NCBI RefSeq assembly: GCF_000717715.1
Contig: NZ_JOAI01000017.1
Span: 62,001-126,000, forward strand
DNA length: 64,000 bases
Source of the DNA: Streptomyces sp. NRRL B-24484
GTDB taxonomy: Bacteria > Actinomycetota > Actinomycetes > Streptomycetales > Streptomycetaceae
Reading direction: 5' to 3'
Both the position numbers and the translations under genes were made by a program. The notes below the pieces were generated by a model. It was not told the origin of the DNA, did not search any database, and saw only the letters and a program-made list of their open reading frames with translations. Of this stretch, positions 40,971 through 49,676 are shown piece after piece; positions within the stretch are counted from its first letter, which is position 1, and each line of letters opens with the position of its first letter.

Positions 40971-41734
40971 CAGCCACCTCGTTCGGGATCGACGCCCCTT
41001 TCCTCCCCCAATGTAACGGTTTCCACTTTCAGGGATGTGAAGACGGAGGGCTGTGCCCCCATCTCCGGGTGCACCACGAACGGCAGCCGTCGCGGTTCGC
41101 GGAGTTGGTCCGGGACGGGGAAAGGGTCGGGCAACGCCGGTTGGGCGGAGCGGCGATCACGGGTCCGACGGTGGACCGTCGGCTCGACCTCACCGGGGGA
41201 TGACGAACGGTCCGGACGCTGCGGGGGCCGGCCGGGTCTGCGGACGGTGGAGTCCGCCGCGCCGACCGAGTGCAGGACCGGGCCGCGGGCGCCGTCACCC
41301 TCACGTCAGTGAGCGCGCCCCCCAACACCGCGAGGCCGTCTGGTACTCGTCCGGTCCTCGACGGCCGAGGGCCGGGCGCGGCGGACGAGGTTCCGGCGCC
41401 CTCGCCGTCGGGCATCCCGACTGGGCGTGGTCGGCCGCCACTTGCACCCGATCCGTTCCCCCGCCGCGCCGACCGCCCGCCCCCGTTCGCACGGTTCGAA
41501 GGGCCGACCGGGAGCGGCCGCGGCGGGGTGCACGACCGCCTCACGACGGCCGTCCACCGGTCGTGTTGACCCGGATCCCCGCGCCGGGCGGCACCCCCGC
41601 GCCGGCCACGACGCCGATCCGATCGCGACATTGTGCCCACAACGCCCCGTTGGGCGGGCGGAAGGCCTGAATGGCCTCTATGTTGAGGATGAAACAGGAC
41701 AAACCATCCCCGATGTGGTTGTGGAGATGTCGTC
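40971..41734. other. 764-bp interval without a recognised gene
   Basis: The ends are AT-richer (41010-41040 near dedA and 41620-41734 before the HU gene), consistent with the two promoters. The middle is GC-rich and holds only Arg/Pro/Ser-rich open frames with no ribosome binding site. I see no tRNA or repeat here. Confidence 0.5.
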
Positions 41735-42439
41735 ATGAACAAGGGACAACTCGTCGAGGCGGTAGCCGGGCAGCTCGGCAGCCGCACCGCCGCCGAGGAC
41801 GCGGTCGACGCGGTCCTCGACACCATGGTCCGTGCCGTGGTGGCCGGGGAGCGGGTGCAGGTCACCGGCTTCGGCACGCTGGAGAAGGTGGAGCGCGCCG
41901 GCCGCTACGCCCGCAACCCGCAGACCGGCGAGCGCGTGCGGGTCAAGAAGACCAACGTGCCCCGCTTCCGCCCGGGTCAGGGCTTCAAGGACCTGGTCTC
42001 CGGCGCGAAGAAGCTGCCGAAGTCAGGCCCGGCCACGGCCAAGGCCCCCAAGGGCTCGCTCACCGCGGGCAAGTCGGCCGCTGCTGCGCCCACCCGCAAG
42101 CGGGCCGCGGTGAAGCGCACGGCCGCCGCGGGTGCCGCCGCCGCCGCGCCGGCCGCCGCCAAGCGGACGACCGCGAAGAAGGCCACCGCCAAGAAGGCCA
42201 CCCCGACCAGGGCCGCCGCGACGAAGTCCACGGCGACCAAGGCCGCTCCGACCAAGGCCACCACCGCGGTCAAGAAGACCGCGGCGAACGCCGAGAAGAC
42301 CACCGCCCGGAAGACGACCGCGGCGGCGAAGAAGTCGACGGCTCCCGCGAAGAAGGCCGCCACCGCCAAGAAGACCGCACCGCGCACCGCCAAGAAGGCG
42401 ACGCCGGCCAAACGGACCAGCCGCCGCACCACGGCCTGA
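41735..42439 (+). CDS. hupS: HU-family DNA-binding protein with Lys/Ala-rich tail (HupS type)
   Basis: A 234-residue protein: residues 1-93 are a classical HU domain (MNKGQLVEAVAGQLGSRTAA, VTGFGTLEKVERAGRYARNP, VPRFRPGQGFKDLV). Residues 94-234 are a histone-H1-like tail of repeated KKxTAKKATxxK units. This two-part HU is the HupS type of Streptomyces, which compacts spore nucleoids. The ATG follows GGAGATG. Confidence 0.93.
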   Translation: MNKGQLVEAVAGQLGSRTAAEDAVDAVLDTMVRAVVAGERVQVTGFGTLEKVERAGRYARNPQTGERVRVKKTNVPRFRPGQGFKDLVSGAKKLPKSGPATAKAPKGSLTAGKSAAAAPTRKRAAVKRTAAAGAAAAAPAAAKRTTAKKATAKKATPTRAAATKSTATKAAPTKATTAVKKTAANAEKTTARKTTAAAKKSTAPAKKAATAKKTAPRTAKKATPAKRTSRRTTA

Positions 42440-42445
42440 ACAGGA

Positions 42446-42482
42446 CGGGCCGGCCCCGGTACTCGGTACCGGGGCCGGCCCG
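42446..42482 (+). terminator. Strong terminator after the HU gene
   Basis: A perfect 17-bp stem (CGGGCCGGCCCCGGTAC and its complement) with a TCG loop, 6 bp after the stop. Confidence 0.85.
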
Positions 42483-42547
42483 TTCGCGTGCGCGGACACG
42501 GCGCCGTCCGAGCGCCTCCGGGACGCGGGGACGGGGCGCGTGCGCGG

Positions 42548-42740
42548 TCAGTGGCCGAGCCGCAGGTTCCAGACCTTCAGGTCCACGTCCAGCTCGCCGT
42601 AGCCGCCCTGGTCGTCGTGGGCCGCGGTGACGGTCGCCAGGCCGATGGGCGAGTTGTCGTTGACCGCGCAGACGCGGTCTCCCTCGGCGGGGAGACAGGG
42701 CCGACAGGTCGATGCCCTCCATGCCGAAGCGGGACTTCCC
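42548..42740 (-). pseudogene. C-terminal fragment of an unknown gene, frameshifted
   Basis: A well-formed C-terminus (DRVCAVNDNSPIGLATVTAA ... DVDLKVWNLRLGH) is joined upstream, after one frameshift, to FGMEGIDLSALSP. The remainder of the gene is missing. The pattern resembles the beta-rich C-terminal tails of some Streptomyces proteins. Confidence 0.45.
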
Positions 42741-43122
42741 CGACCGGCGCACAGCCCCGTGGATGCCGTGGAGCCCTGCCCGGAGACCGCGACAGTCACT
42801 TGCGGCGCCGGCGGAACCGTACGGCGGCGGGTCCTGCCTCGGATGCTGTATCAAGTCCCCCGATCGACCCTGGGATCACCGTGCCGGAACCGCGGCGATC
42901 TGCCGGAACGACGGCCGAAGCGCGCACCGGTCCACCGGCCCCGCGGACCGGGTGGTCAGCCCCCCGCGTTCGGGTGGGCCGGGTGGGCCGGGTGGGGCCG
43001 AACGGTGGCCCGCGGTGAGGCTTCACGCTCCCGCGGCCTCGGTCTGCGGGGCGCATCTCCTGCAGTCGGCGGGCGATGCGGCCGTCGGACCCGATGCCAC
43101 GACACTCCGGGAGGACCCCGCC
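42741..43122. other. Interval without a recognised gene
   Basis: Only Arg/Pro-rich open frames. A tandem GGGCCGGGTG pair lies near 42977-42997. It separates two gene remnants. Confidence 0.4.
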
Positions 43123-43477
43123 GTGGTGACGTACGACGACCTGGTCGGCGGGGTGGGGCGAGCACGTCACCCGTGCCGACCCGGCCGTGGTCGCGGTGTG
43201 GCACATCCCCGGCCAACAGAGGGCCCTACTCGCCGAGATCGGTGAGCCTGCGGCCCACCAGGTGATCGAGTACGCCGACGTCCGGGGCGGGCCCGAGCCC
43301 GAACTCGCCACCGCCGAAGGCCGCGACCTCGGGGTGGTTCTCGGGGTGGGCGAGGCCGTCGCCCGTGAACGAGGACCGACGAGGACCGGGGACGTCGGGC
43401 CCGCGACGGTCAGCAGCGGGACCGCTCGCCGGCCGGCAGGCAGTCCCAGGTGGCCTCCACTCGGCGGTCCACCGTGA
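43123..43477 (+). pseudogene. SUKH-4-like immunity protein gene with a frameshift
   Basis: GTG at 43123 has GGGAGG 8 bp upstream and opens VVTYDDLVGG. One base later in phase the sequence continues as WGEHVTRADPAVVAVWHIPG, QQRALLAEIGEP, AAHQVIEYADV. That is the start of SUKH-4-type proteins, whose members protect against nuclease or deaminase toxins. The shift falls in GGCGGGGTGGGGCG, a G-rich run. The C-terminal part is not recognisable. Confidence 0.5.
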
Positions 43478-44052
43478 ACAGGGGGCGGGAGCGGACGACG
43501 TCGCCGGCCCGCTGGGCGCGCAGCACGAGGCCGAGGTCCCGGGAGCCGGGGTCTCCTGCGTGGGTGTACAGCAGCCCCGACCGGTTCGCCTCCAGCCCGG
43601 TCAGCCACCGTTCGAGTTCCGAGGGGACGCGTCCGACCAGCGGGGTGCCCTCCGGCACGACCTGGAGCTCGGTCCGGCGTCGACGGCGACGCAGGCGAGG
43701 TACGCCTCGTCACCGGCGGTCCGGCCGGCGGGCGTGCCGGAGCCAGGCGTACTCCGCGGTGTCCTCCGGGCGTTCGGCCTCCCGGCGGCGCGCGTCCGCC
43801 ACGGCCTGCGGGTCCGCCCAGGGATCCTCCGGGACGGCCCCCTCGCGGGCCGCGCGGCGGGCCGCCGCCTCCTCCTCGGCGACCGGGTCGCCGATCTCCT
43901 CACCCCGGGCCCGCAGGCACCGGCGCGCGATCCACCGGTAGCGGGAGTTGCCGCCGGCCGCGGGGGGCACTCCAGTCCGTGGCCTCCGGCGCGGCCCGGG
44001 CCGCGGGCGGCAGGCTGTCCGAAACCGGGGAAGCGCCGTGGTTGCCGATCAT
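43410..44052 (-). pseudogene. Unknown gene broken by three frameshifts
   Basis: Reading from ATG 44052: MIGNHGASPVSDSLPPAARA in one frame, NSRYRWIARRCLRARGEEIG in the next, GDEAYLACVAVDAG in the third, then ELQVVPEGTPLVGRVPSELE to a proper C-terminus. The first break falls in a run of six C. Joined, it would be about 210 residues of an unrecognised, mainly helical protein. Confidence 0.5.
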
Positions 44053-44077
44053 GGCGGAAGTATGGCCGCCCGGTCCG

Positions 44078-44668
44078 TCAGGCCGGCCACACCGGAACGG
44101 TCTCCGCGTGGGCGCAGCAGGCCGTGTCCTCGCTCTCGACGGTCCGCAGACAGGCTTCGCACATCCAGTCCGGTTCCCCGGGGTCGGGGGCGATGGTGCT
44201 GACGGTGTTGTCCCGAACGAGGAGCCGCCACTCGTCACCCGGTTCCTCGCCGACCGCCTCGATCGTGCCGTTGAGGACGTGGTCGAAGGTGAAGTGCCCG
44301 AATCCGGGGTGGCCCTGGGCGGCCGCGCCGGGCTTGAGGAAGTGGTCGACGAGGTAGGTCATCCACTCCGCGGCGAAGTAGAACTTCTCGGCCCCGTTCC
44401 ACTCGATGCCGCTCCCGTCCTCGACGGATTCCCAGTGGCACCACAGGCCGGGCTGTCCTTCCGGCGGACTGTTGGCGTCGCGGACATCCTCGTTCCCGGC
44501 CCGCCCGGAGCGGTCGAACGGCCGGTGGGGCGGGCCGTCGACGTAGTAGGGGCCGGCGTCCCGGTCCATCCGCCGGCTCCCGGCGAACCTCCGCAGATAG
44601 CTCCGCTCGGCCGCGTTGAGCGGTGGAACGACCTCGATCCGGCCGGTGAACTCGGTGTGGTATCCCAC
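44078..44668 (-). CDS. Conserved hypothetical protein with a C-terminal cysteine cluster
   Basis: A 196-residue protein of a Streptomyces family (GYHTEFTGRIEVVPPLNAAE, SPPEGQPGLWCHW, EKFYFAAEWMTYLVDHFLKP, FDHVLNGTIEAVGEEPGDEW). The last 30 residues carry MCEACLRTVE and a nearby CC pair, a possible zinc site. GTG at 44668 gives the family-like N-terminus; an upstream GTG (44767) would add an Arg/Pro-rich extension. It is the only intact gene within the degraded patch. Function unknown. Confidence 0.65.
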   Translation of the reverse strand: MGYHTEFTGRIEVVPPLNAAERSYLRRFAGSRRMDRDAGPYYVDGPPHRPFDRSGRAGNEDVRDANSPPEGQPGLWCHWESVEDGSGIEWNGAEKFYFAAEWMTYLVDHFLKPGAAAQGHPGFGHFTFDHVLNGTIEAVGEEPGDEWRLLVRDNTVSTIAPDPGEPDWMCEACLRTVESEDTACCAHAETVPVWPA

Positions 44669-44799
44669 GGTCTGCGGCTCCTCGGTGGCGGGGGGGCGGC
44701 GCGCGGCCGCGTTGCGGGGCCGTGCGCCGTCGGTCCGGGCCACCGTAGGGGCCGGCACCGACACCACCGGGCCGGGAGGTGTCGGAGGGAGGACGCAGG

Positions 44800-45303
44800 G
44801 TGCCGGGCATGGTGGAGGAGGCGGGTCCCGAGGTGGTGTCGGCGCGGAAGCGGCTCGCCGGGTGGGTGCGGGACGAGTTGCCGGCTGCGGGCCTTCCGGC
44901 CGCGCTGGTGACCGGGGACCCGGTGCTGTCCGCGGGTGCCGTGGTCGGCTACGACGAGACCGTCGGCGACGACGCCAGTGAGGTGGCGGTCTCCTGGAAC
45001 TGCCGTCCGCGGCTTCAGGACTGTCTGTCGCGGGCCTGTGACCTGGAGCAGTGGCACGATCCGGCGTTCCGTCACTACGGGGCGGTGCAGGAGGCCATGC
45101 TCTCGGCGGTGATCGCGGTTTCCCGGCTCGGCCGGGTTCACCGTCCGCGAGAGCCCGTACGAGTACGAGCCGCTGACCGTCGAGGTCCTGGCGGGGCCCG
45201 GCGCGCGCCCACCGTGGGTGCCCTCCGTCGAGGTGCAGGCCCGCACGCGGCAGGGTGTCCGGCGTCGGTGGATCAGTCGTCGCCGTCGGCGTAACTCCCC
45301 ATC
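44800..45303 (+). pseudogene. Hypothetical gene with one frameshift
   Basis: GTG at 44800 has GGAGGGAGG upstream and opens a good frame (MVEEAGPEVVSARKRLAGWV ... AVQEAMLSAVIAVSRL). At about 45128 coding quality moves to another frame: AGFTVRESPYEYEPLTVEVL, ARPPWVPSVEVQARTRQGVR. One base explains it. The end is uncertain and overlaps the next gene on the opposite strand. Confidence 0.5.
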
Positions 45304-45782
45304 TCGACGTCGTCGCAGAACGTCTCCCAGAACCCGCTGTGTGCGAGGGCGGTCCCGTCGATGCCGGACAGGAGGGCGCGGAGCTCCTCCGCCACCTCGC
45401 CGAAGCGGTCCTCCTCGTCCTCCGCGTAGAACGGGAAGCGGGCGATCACGGCCTCGACGCACCGGGTGAACGAGTCCAGATCGCCGTTCACGTGACGGGT
45501 CGCCGCCGAGTCGGCGCGGGGCACCTGGACCACCTGCCCGGTGGCCGCGTCCACGGCGATGTAGCCGAACAGGCCCGATGCGGCGACGGCGACCGCACCC
45601 TGCTCGCCGACCGCTCCGAGGTACAGCGGCTCCCCCAGGGGCCGGTACTCGTATCCGATCAGCCCGCCCGGGATGCCTGGTTCCCGGAGGCGGTCGGCGA
45701 TCCGGGCGGGTGCTTCGGGCGGAGCCTCGACGCGGATCAGGACGTACGCGGGCTCCGGCAGGGGCAGCAGGGGGTGGCTCAC
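45273..45782 (-). CDS. SUKH-4-like immunity-type protein
   Basis: A 169-residue protein with the general build of SUKH-4 family proteins: GLIGYEYRPLGEPLYLGAVG near the middle, GLFGYIAVDAATGQVVQVP (the beta hairpin typical of SUKH folds), then NGDLDSFTRCVEAVIARFPF and a helical end with HSGFWETFCDDVE. SUKH proteins neutralise polymorphic toxins. GTG at 45782 has GGGGGAGG upstream. No toxin is adjacent. Confidence 0.6.
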   Translation of the reverse strand: MSHPLLPLPEPAYVLIRVEAPPEAPARIADRLREPGIPGGLIGYEYRPLGEPLYLGAVGEQGAVAVAASGLFGYIAVDAATGQVVQVPRADSAATRHVNGDLDSFTRCVEAVIARFPFYAEDEEDRFGEVAEELRALLSGIDGTALAHSGFWETFCDDVEMGSYADGDD

Positions 45783-45869
45783 GGGAGTGATCCTCCCCCA
45801 CCGGACGGTCCCCGTCGACCGCGTCCGGACGCCGTCCGGGTGCGCCCGTCGGCCGGCGCGCCGGGACTC

Positions 45870-46706
45870 CTACCGGGGCTGCTGCGCCGTGACGAGGTAG
45901 TAGTCGAGGATTCCGCACTCGTAGGCGCGCAGGAAGTTGCGCGGCCAGGTCTCCGGGGCCCACCACCGGCTCAGCCAGGTGTCCCAGCCGGGCCAGACGT
46001 GCCGGCCGATCGACTCGACGGCCACGTCGGTGAGGCCCGCGCCGGTGAGCGCGTCCGCGAGGTGGCGCACCGGACGGGCGATGTCCAGGCCGTTGGCGAA
46101 GGTGTCCAGGAGGCCGGCGAGTTCCGCGGACCGGCCGGGTGCGTCGTCGACGGTGAAGAAACTGACGACCGCCGCCCGGCCACCGGGCCGCAGCACCCTC
46201 GACGTCTCCTCGGCGAAGGCCCCCAGGTCCGGGAAGTGCTGCGCGGCCTCCACGCTGATCACGGCGTCGAAGGCGTCCTTCTCCAGCGGGACGTGTTCGG
46301 CGGCGCCCTGGACGAACCGCAGCCGCTCCGGCTCCCGGCGCAGCAGGTCGGCATGGGTGTCGCGCGCCCGCTGCAGTTGCTCGGGGTGGATGTCCATGCC
46401 GGTGACCGTGGCGCGGCCGTACGCGTCGAGGGCCAGGGCGCAGCCCATGCCGAGGCCGCAGCCGACCTCGAGGATCGCCGGTTCGGCGGGTGGCGCGGCG
46501 GCGGCCAGGACGCGGCGGTAGAGGTCCTGCTGGCTGCGGATCCGGTCGGTCTCGTCGAGCGGCCGGGTGAGGTCGATCGCCTGCCAGTCGCCGAAGTTGA
46601 TGAATCCGCCGCCGAAGACCGGGTTCCGGCTCAGGTCCGCCGGGCCGTACGTCTCGCGCACCGCCGGGTTCATCGCGGGTTCCGCCTGCCGTGTGCCGTC
46701 TGCCAC
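45870..46706 (-). CDS. Class I SAM-dependent methyltransferase
   Basis: A 278-residue methyltransferase: motif I LEVGCGLGMG, acidic loop VTGMDIHPEQL, motif II-like FDAVISVEAAQHFPD and motif III VLRPGGRAAVVSFF. The N-terminal PVFGGGFINFGDWQ resembles small-molecule O- or C-methyltransferases. Substrate unknown. GTG at 46706 has AGGGGTGG upstream; ATG 46673 is an alternative. Confidence 0.88.
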   Translation of the reverse strand: MADGTRQAEPAMNPAVRETYGPADLSRNPVFGGGFINFGDWQAIDLTRPLDETDRIRSQQDLYRRVLAAAAPPAEPAILEVGCGLGMGCALALDAYGRATVTGMDIHPEQLQRARDTHADLLRREPERLRFVQGAAEHVPLEKDAFDAVISVEAAQHFPDLGAFAEETSRVLRPGGRAAVVSFFTVDDAPGRSAELAGLLDTFANGLDIARPVRHLADALTGAGLTDVAVESIGRHVWPGWDTWLSRWWAPETWPRNFLRAYECGILDYYLVTAQQPR

Positions 46707-46845
46707 CGTGCCACCCCTGCCGTGAGAGTGATCGTCGTCGTGCGTGCGGTTGTTTCGCGGGCGTCCGCAGTCAGTCTGCCGCACTCCCTCACAACGCGGC
46801 ACGGGGTCGGGGGTGACGGGCGGGCCCGGTGGTAATTTGGCGATC

Positions 46846-47190
46846 ATGAAGCTGCGGGGGGCGGTCTGTCTGCTGGTGGTCGTCGTCCTGGTGCTCGCGG
46901 GCCTGTGGCTGCGGGGCGGGGCGGCGGCGGGGTCTCTGCCGGAGGCCAGTTGGGGGGCGTGGCGGACGGTGGACGTGGAGCACTGGTCCGTCCACGTGCG
47001 GGTGAACGCATGGGCGCACGCGGCCGAGGCCGACCTGCACTTCGGCAAGGCCGAGGACCTCGAGCTCAGGGCTTACGGCGCGAACGATGCGCGCACCGCC
47101 GTCTCCGAGTCCGTCCGGTTCACGCTCCACCCGGACGGCACGCTCACGACCGCACCGCTCACGAGCACCGGTGACGCCACCGGCCGTTGA
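46846..47190 (+). CDS. Small exported or membrane-anchored protein
   Basis: A 114-residue protein with one N-terminal hydrophobic segment (AVCLLVVVVLVLAGLWL), either a signal peptide or an anchor, and an extracytoplasmic domain of about 85 residues (VDVEHWSVHVRVNAWAHAAE). No family recognised. It converges on the kinase gene. Confidence 0.6.
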   Translation: MKLRGAVCLLVVVVLVLAGLWLRGGAAAGSLPEASWGAWRTVDVEHWSVHVRVNAWAHAAEADLHFGKAEDLELRAYGANDARTAVSESVRFTLHPDGTLTTAPLTSTGDATGR

Positions 47191-47235
47191 TGCACCGCCG
47201 CGGCCACGACGGCCCGGTGGCGCCGGCCCGCGGGG

Positions 47236-48912
47236 TCAGCCGCCGGGGGCGCGGCAGCGGTTGTCGGCGGATTCCGGGGCGTGCCGGCAGATCAGCCCGA
47301 GGTCGGCGGCACGGTGGGTGAGGTAGCGGCCCACGCACCGGTCGTCGGTGGTGCGGCCTCCGGCGGCGCAGAAGGCGAGGGCGGCCCGGCCGTCGGCGAA
47401 GGGGCCGGTGGCGTAGACGACCCAGTACCCGGGGCGGAGCGAGGCGAAGTCGTCGCTCCGCAGCAGGACCGCCTGGGGGATCTGCTGCCGGACGGCCGCC
47501 AGTTCGCGTTCCGCCGCGCTGCGCCCGAGGCTGGCGTCGACCGAGGAGAGCTGGGCGATCCAGGTGCCGGCGCTCGCCTCGCCCGCAACCCCGGGGCCGT
47601 CCCCGGGGCCGTCCCCGGCGGACCCCGCCGGGGACGGCGGAGTCGTCGCGGTCGCGCTGGTCGCGGGCGTCCCGGACGGCGCGCCGGACGGCGTGGCCGG
47701 AAGCGGGGCCGGGGCCGGGGAGCCCGCGGGGGCGCTGCTCACCGGGGCGGCCCGCGACGGGGTGCGGGTGTCCCGCGCGGGCCCGAGCAGCAGGGTGGTC
47801 AGCGCGCCGCCGCCGAGGGCCGCGAGGGCGAGGACCGCCACGAGGGCGGGCACCGGTCTGCGTCGGGCGCCCGGCATCGGCGTGGTCGCCGCCGACGGGT
47901 CGGGCGGCGCCGCCGGGCCCGGCACGGTGGGCAGGCCGGGCCGGCCGGGCCCGTCCGGGTGGGTCGGCGGGTGGACCGGCGGGTGGACCGGCGTCCGGGC
48001 CGCGGCCGACGGTCCGGGGGTGGGCGCGGCGGTGACGGTGGCCGCGTCGGCGGTTCCGTCACCGCCCGCGCCGGGCGCCCCGCCGGTCACCCTCCCGTCG
48101 GCCACCGCCGCCAGCATCCGCCGCAGTTCGCCGGCGTCGGGGCGCAGCGCCGGTTCCGGCACCAGGAGTGCGCGCAGCACCGGGGCGAGGGCACCGGCCC
48201 GTACGGGCGGCGGGACGCGGCCGTCACGGGCGGCGGCCAGCGCCGCCAGTGGCGTGTCGCGGTGGAGGGGGCTGGTGCCCTCCACCGCCGTGTACAGCAG
48301 CATGCCGAGGGACCAGAGGTCGGCGGCCGGGCCGCCCGGTTCGCCGGCGGCGCGTTCGGGTGCCATGTAGGCGGGGGTGCCGATGACCGCGTCGACGGCG
48401 GTGAGGGCCGGCAGGTCGGCCACGGCGGCGATGCCGAAGTCGGTGAGGACGGCCGTTCCGTCCGGCCGGACGACGGCGTTGGCGGGCTTGACGTCGCGGT
48501 GCTGGATGCCGGCCCGGTGGGCGGCCTCGAGTGCGGCGAGCAGGTCGAGGCCGATCCGGGCGGCGCGGGCGGGCGGCAGGGGGCCCTGCCGGTCGAGGAC
48601 GTCCTGCAGCGACTCGCCCCGGACGAGTTCCATGACCAGCCAGGGGAAGGGGTGTGCGTCGACCACTTGGTGGATGGTCACCGCGTGCGGGTGCTGGAGG
48701 CGGGCCAGTGCCCGCGCCTCCCGCATCACCCGCTCGCGCATCACCCCGGTCGGCCGGTCGCCGCCCGCCTCGGTCGGCCTGACCTCCTTGAGCGCCACCT
48801 CCCGGTGGAGTTCGCGGTCCACGGCCCGCCAGACCGTCCCCATGCCGCCCCCGCCGAGTCTGGCGAGGAGCTCGAAGCGGCCCGCCACCACGCGGCCGTC
48901 GTCCGTGGACAT
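47236..48912 (-). CDS. Serine/threonine protein kinase with extracellular SPOR-like domain
   Basis: A 558-residue Hanks-type kinase: P-loop LGGGGMGTVW (about residues 19-28), VALKEV lysine, catalytic HRDVKPANAV, DFGIAA and the APE motif as APERAA. A Pro/Ala/Thr-rich juxtamembrane region, one membrane helix (VPALVAVLALAALGGGALTT) and an external domain follow. The external domain (WIAQLSSVDASLGRSAAERE ... DDFASLRPGYWVVYATGPFA) is SPOR-like with cysteines and may sense peptidoglycan. ATG at 48912. Confidence 0.92.
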   Translation of the reverse strand: MSTDDGRVVAGRFELLARLGGGGMGTVWRAVDRELHREVALKEVRPTEAGGDRPTGVMRERVMREARALARLQHPHAVTIHQVVDAHPFPWLVMELVRGESLQDVLDRQGPLPPARAARIGLDLLAALEAAHRAGIQHRDVKPANAVVRPDGTAVLTDFGIAAVADLPALTAVDAVIGTPAYMAPERAAGEPGGPAADLWSLGMLLYTAVEGTSPLHRDTPLAALAAARDGRVPPPVRAGALAPVLRALLVPEPALRPDAGELRRMLAAVADGRVTGGAPGAGGDGTADAATVTAAPTPGPSAAARTPVHPPVHPPTHPDGPGRPGLPTVPGPAAPPDPSAATTPMPGARRRPVPALVAVLALAALGGGALTTLLLGPARDTRTPSRAAPVSSAPAGSPAPAPLPATPSGAPSGTPATSATATTPPSPAGSAGDGPGDGPGVAGEASAGTWIAQLSSVDASLGRSAAERELAAVRQQIPQAVLLRSDDFASLRPGYWVVYATGPFADGRAALAFCAAGGRTTDDRCVGRYLTHRAADLGLICRHAPESADNRCRAPGG

Positions 48913-49193
48913 CGTCGATCGCCCTTCCGTCCCACCCCTGGACGATCCGGCCCTCCCCGGCCGGATCGGCACTCAGGGTAGTGGATCGGACACCTTCCGG
49001 TGTGCGGCCGGTCGGGGTGGGTGGCCTGCGGTGTTCATCGGTGCGGTGCGGCCGGCCCGTCCGGAATTCATGCGACGGCCCGGGGTGCTGACGGACGATC
49101 GGACCGTCGTTGACAGCCGGCGGTGCGGGTCGGTGTAATTCCCGGGAACGGATAGACGAATGGTCCGGGCCGGTCCCGGGAAGGCAGGGGAAT

Positions 49194-49634
49194 GTGGACG
49201 AGAATGCGGATCAGGGCGTTGCCGACAATTCCCGGACGGCCGCGCTGTTCGAGCGCGACCGGACGTGCCGGTCGCTGGGGATCACCCTCGACGAGGTGTC
49301 CGCGGGGCACGCGCGCATGGGCATGGAGGTGTCCGCCGACATGGTGAACGGCCATGGCATCGCGCACGGCGGCTTCATCTTCCTGCTCGCCGACGCGGCA
49401 TTCTCGTACGCGTGCAACAGCTACGGTCCGGTGACCGTCGCGCAGGCCGCGCAGGTCACCTTCCTCGCTCCGGCGGCGGTCGGCGACGCATTGGTGGCGG
49501 AGGCGGCGGAACGGTCGCGTTCGGGGCGGCACGGAATCTACGACGTGACCGTCCGGCAATCCACCGGGAGGGTCGTCGCGGAATTCCGCGGGCAGAGCGT
49601 CACGCTCTCCGGAAAGCCGGTCGACGGCGGGTGA
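49194..49634 (+). CDS. paaI: PaaI-type hotdog thioesterase
   Basis: A 146-residue hotdog-fold thioesterase: GITLDEVSAGHARMGMEVSA, VNGHGIAHGGFIFLLADAAF (HGG motif), VTFLAPAAVGDALVAEA. PaaI clears stalled acyl-CoA thioesters in phenylacetate metabolism and related pathways. GTG start with AGGGG close by. It converges on a PaaK-type ligase, suggesting a proof-reading role for the biosynthetic locus; no phenylacetate oxygenase genes are present. Confidence 0.85.
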   Translation: MDENADQGVADNSRTAALFERDRTCRSLGITLDEVSAGHARMGMEVSADMVNGHGIAHGGFIFLLADAAFSYACNSYGPVTVAQAAQVTFLAPAAVGDALVAEAAERSRSGRHGIYDVTVRQSTGRVVAEFRGQSVTLSGKPVDGG

Positions 49635-49676
49635 ATTCCGGGGAGCGCGACGGTCCGTCCGCGGTGCGGCGGTGCG

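Noticed and set aside
41000..41734. Several overlapping open frames in the gap before the HU gene
   Set aside because: No ribosome binding sites, Arg/Pro/Ser-rich composition in all frames and no motif; treated as non-coding.
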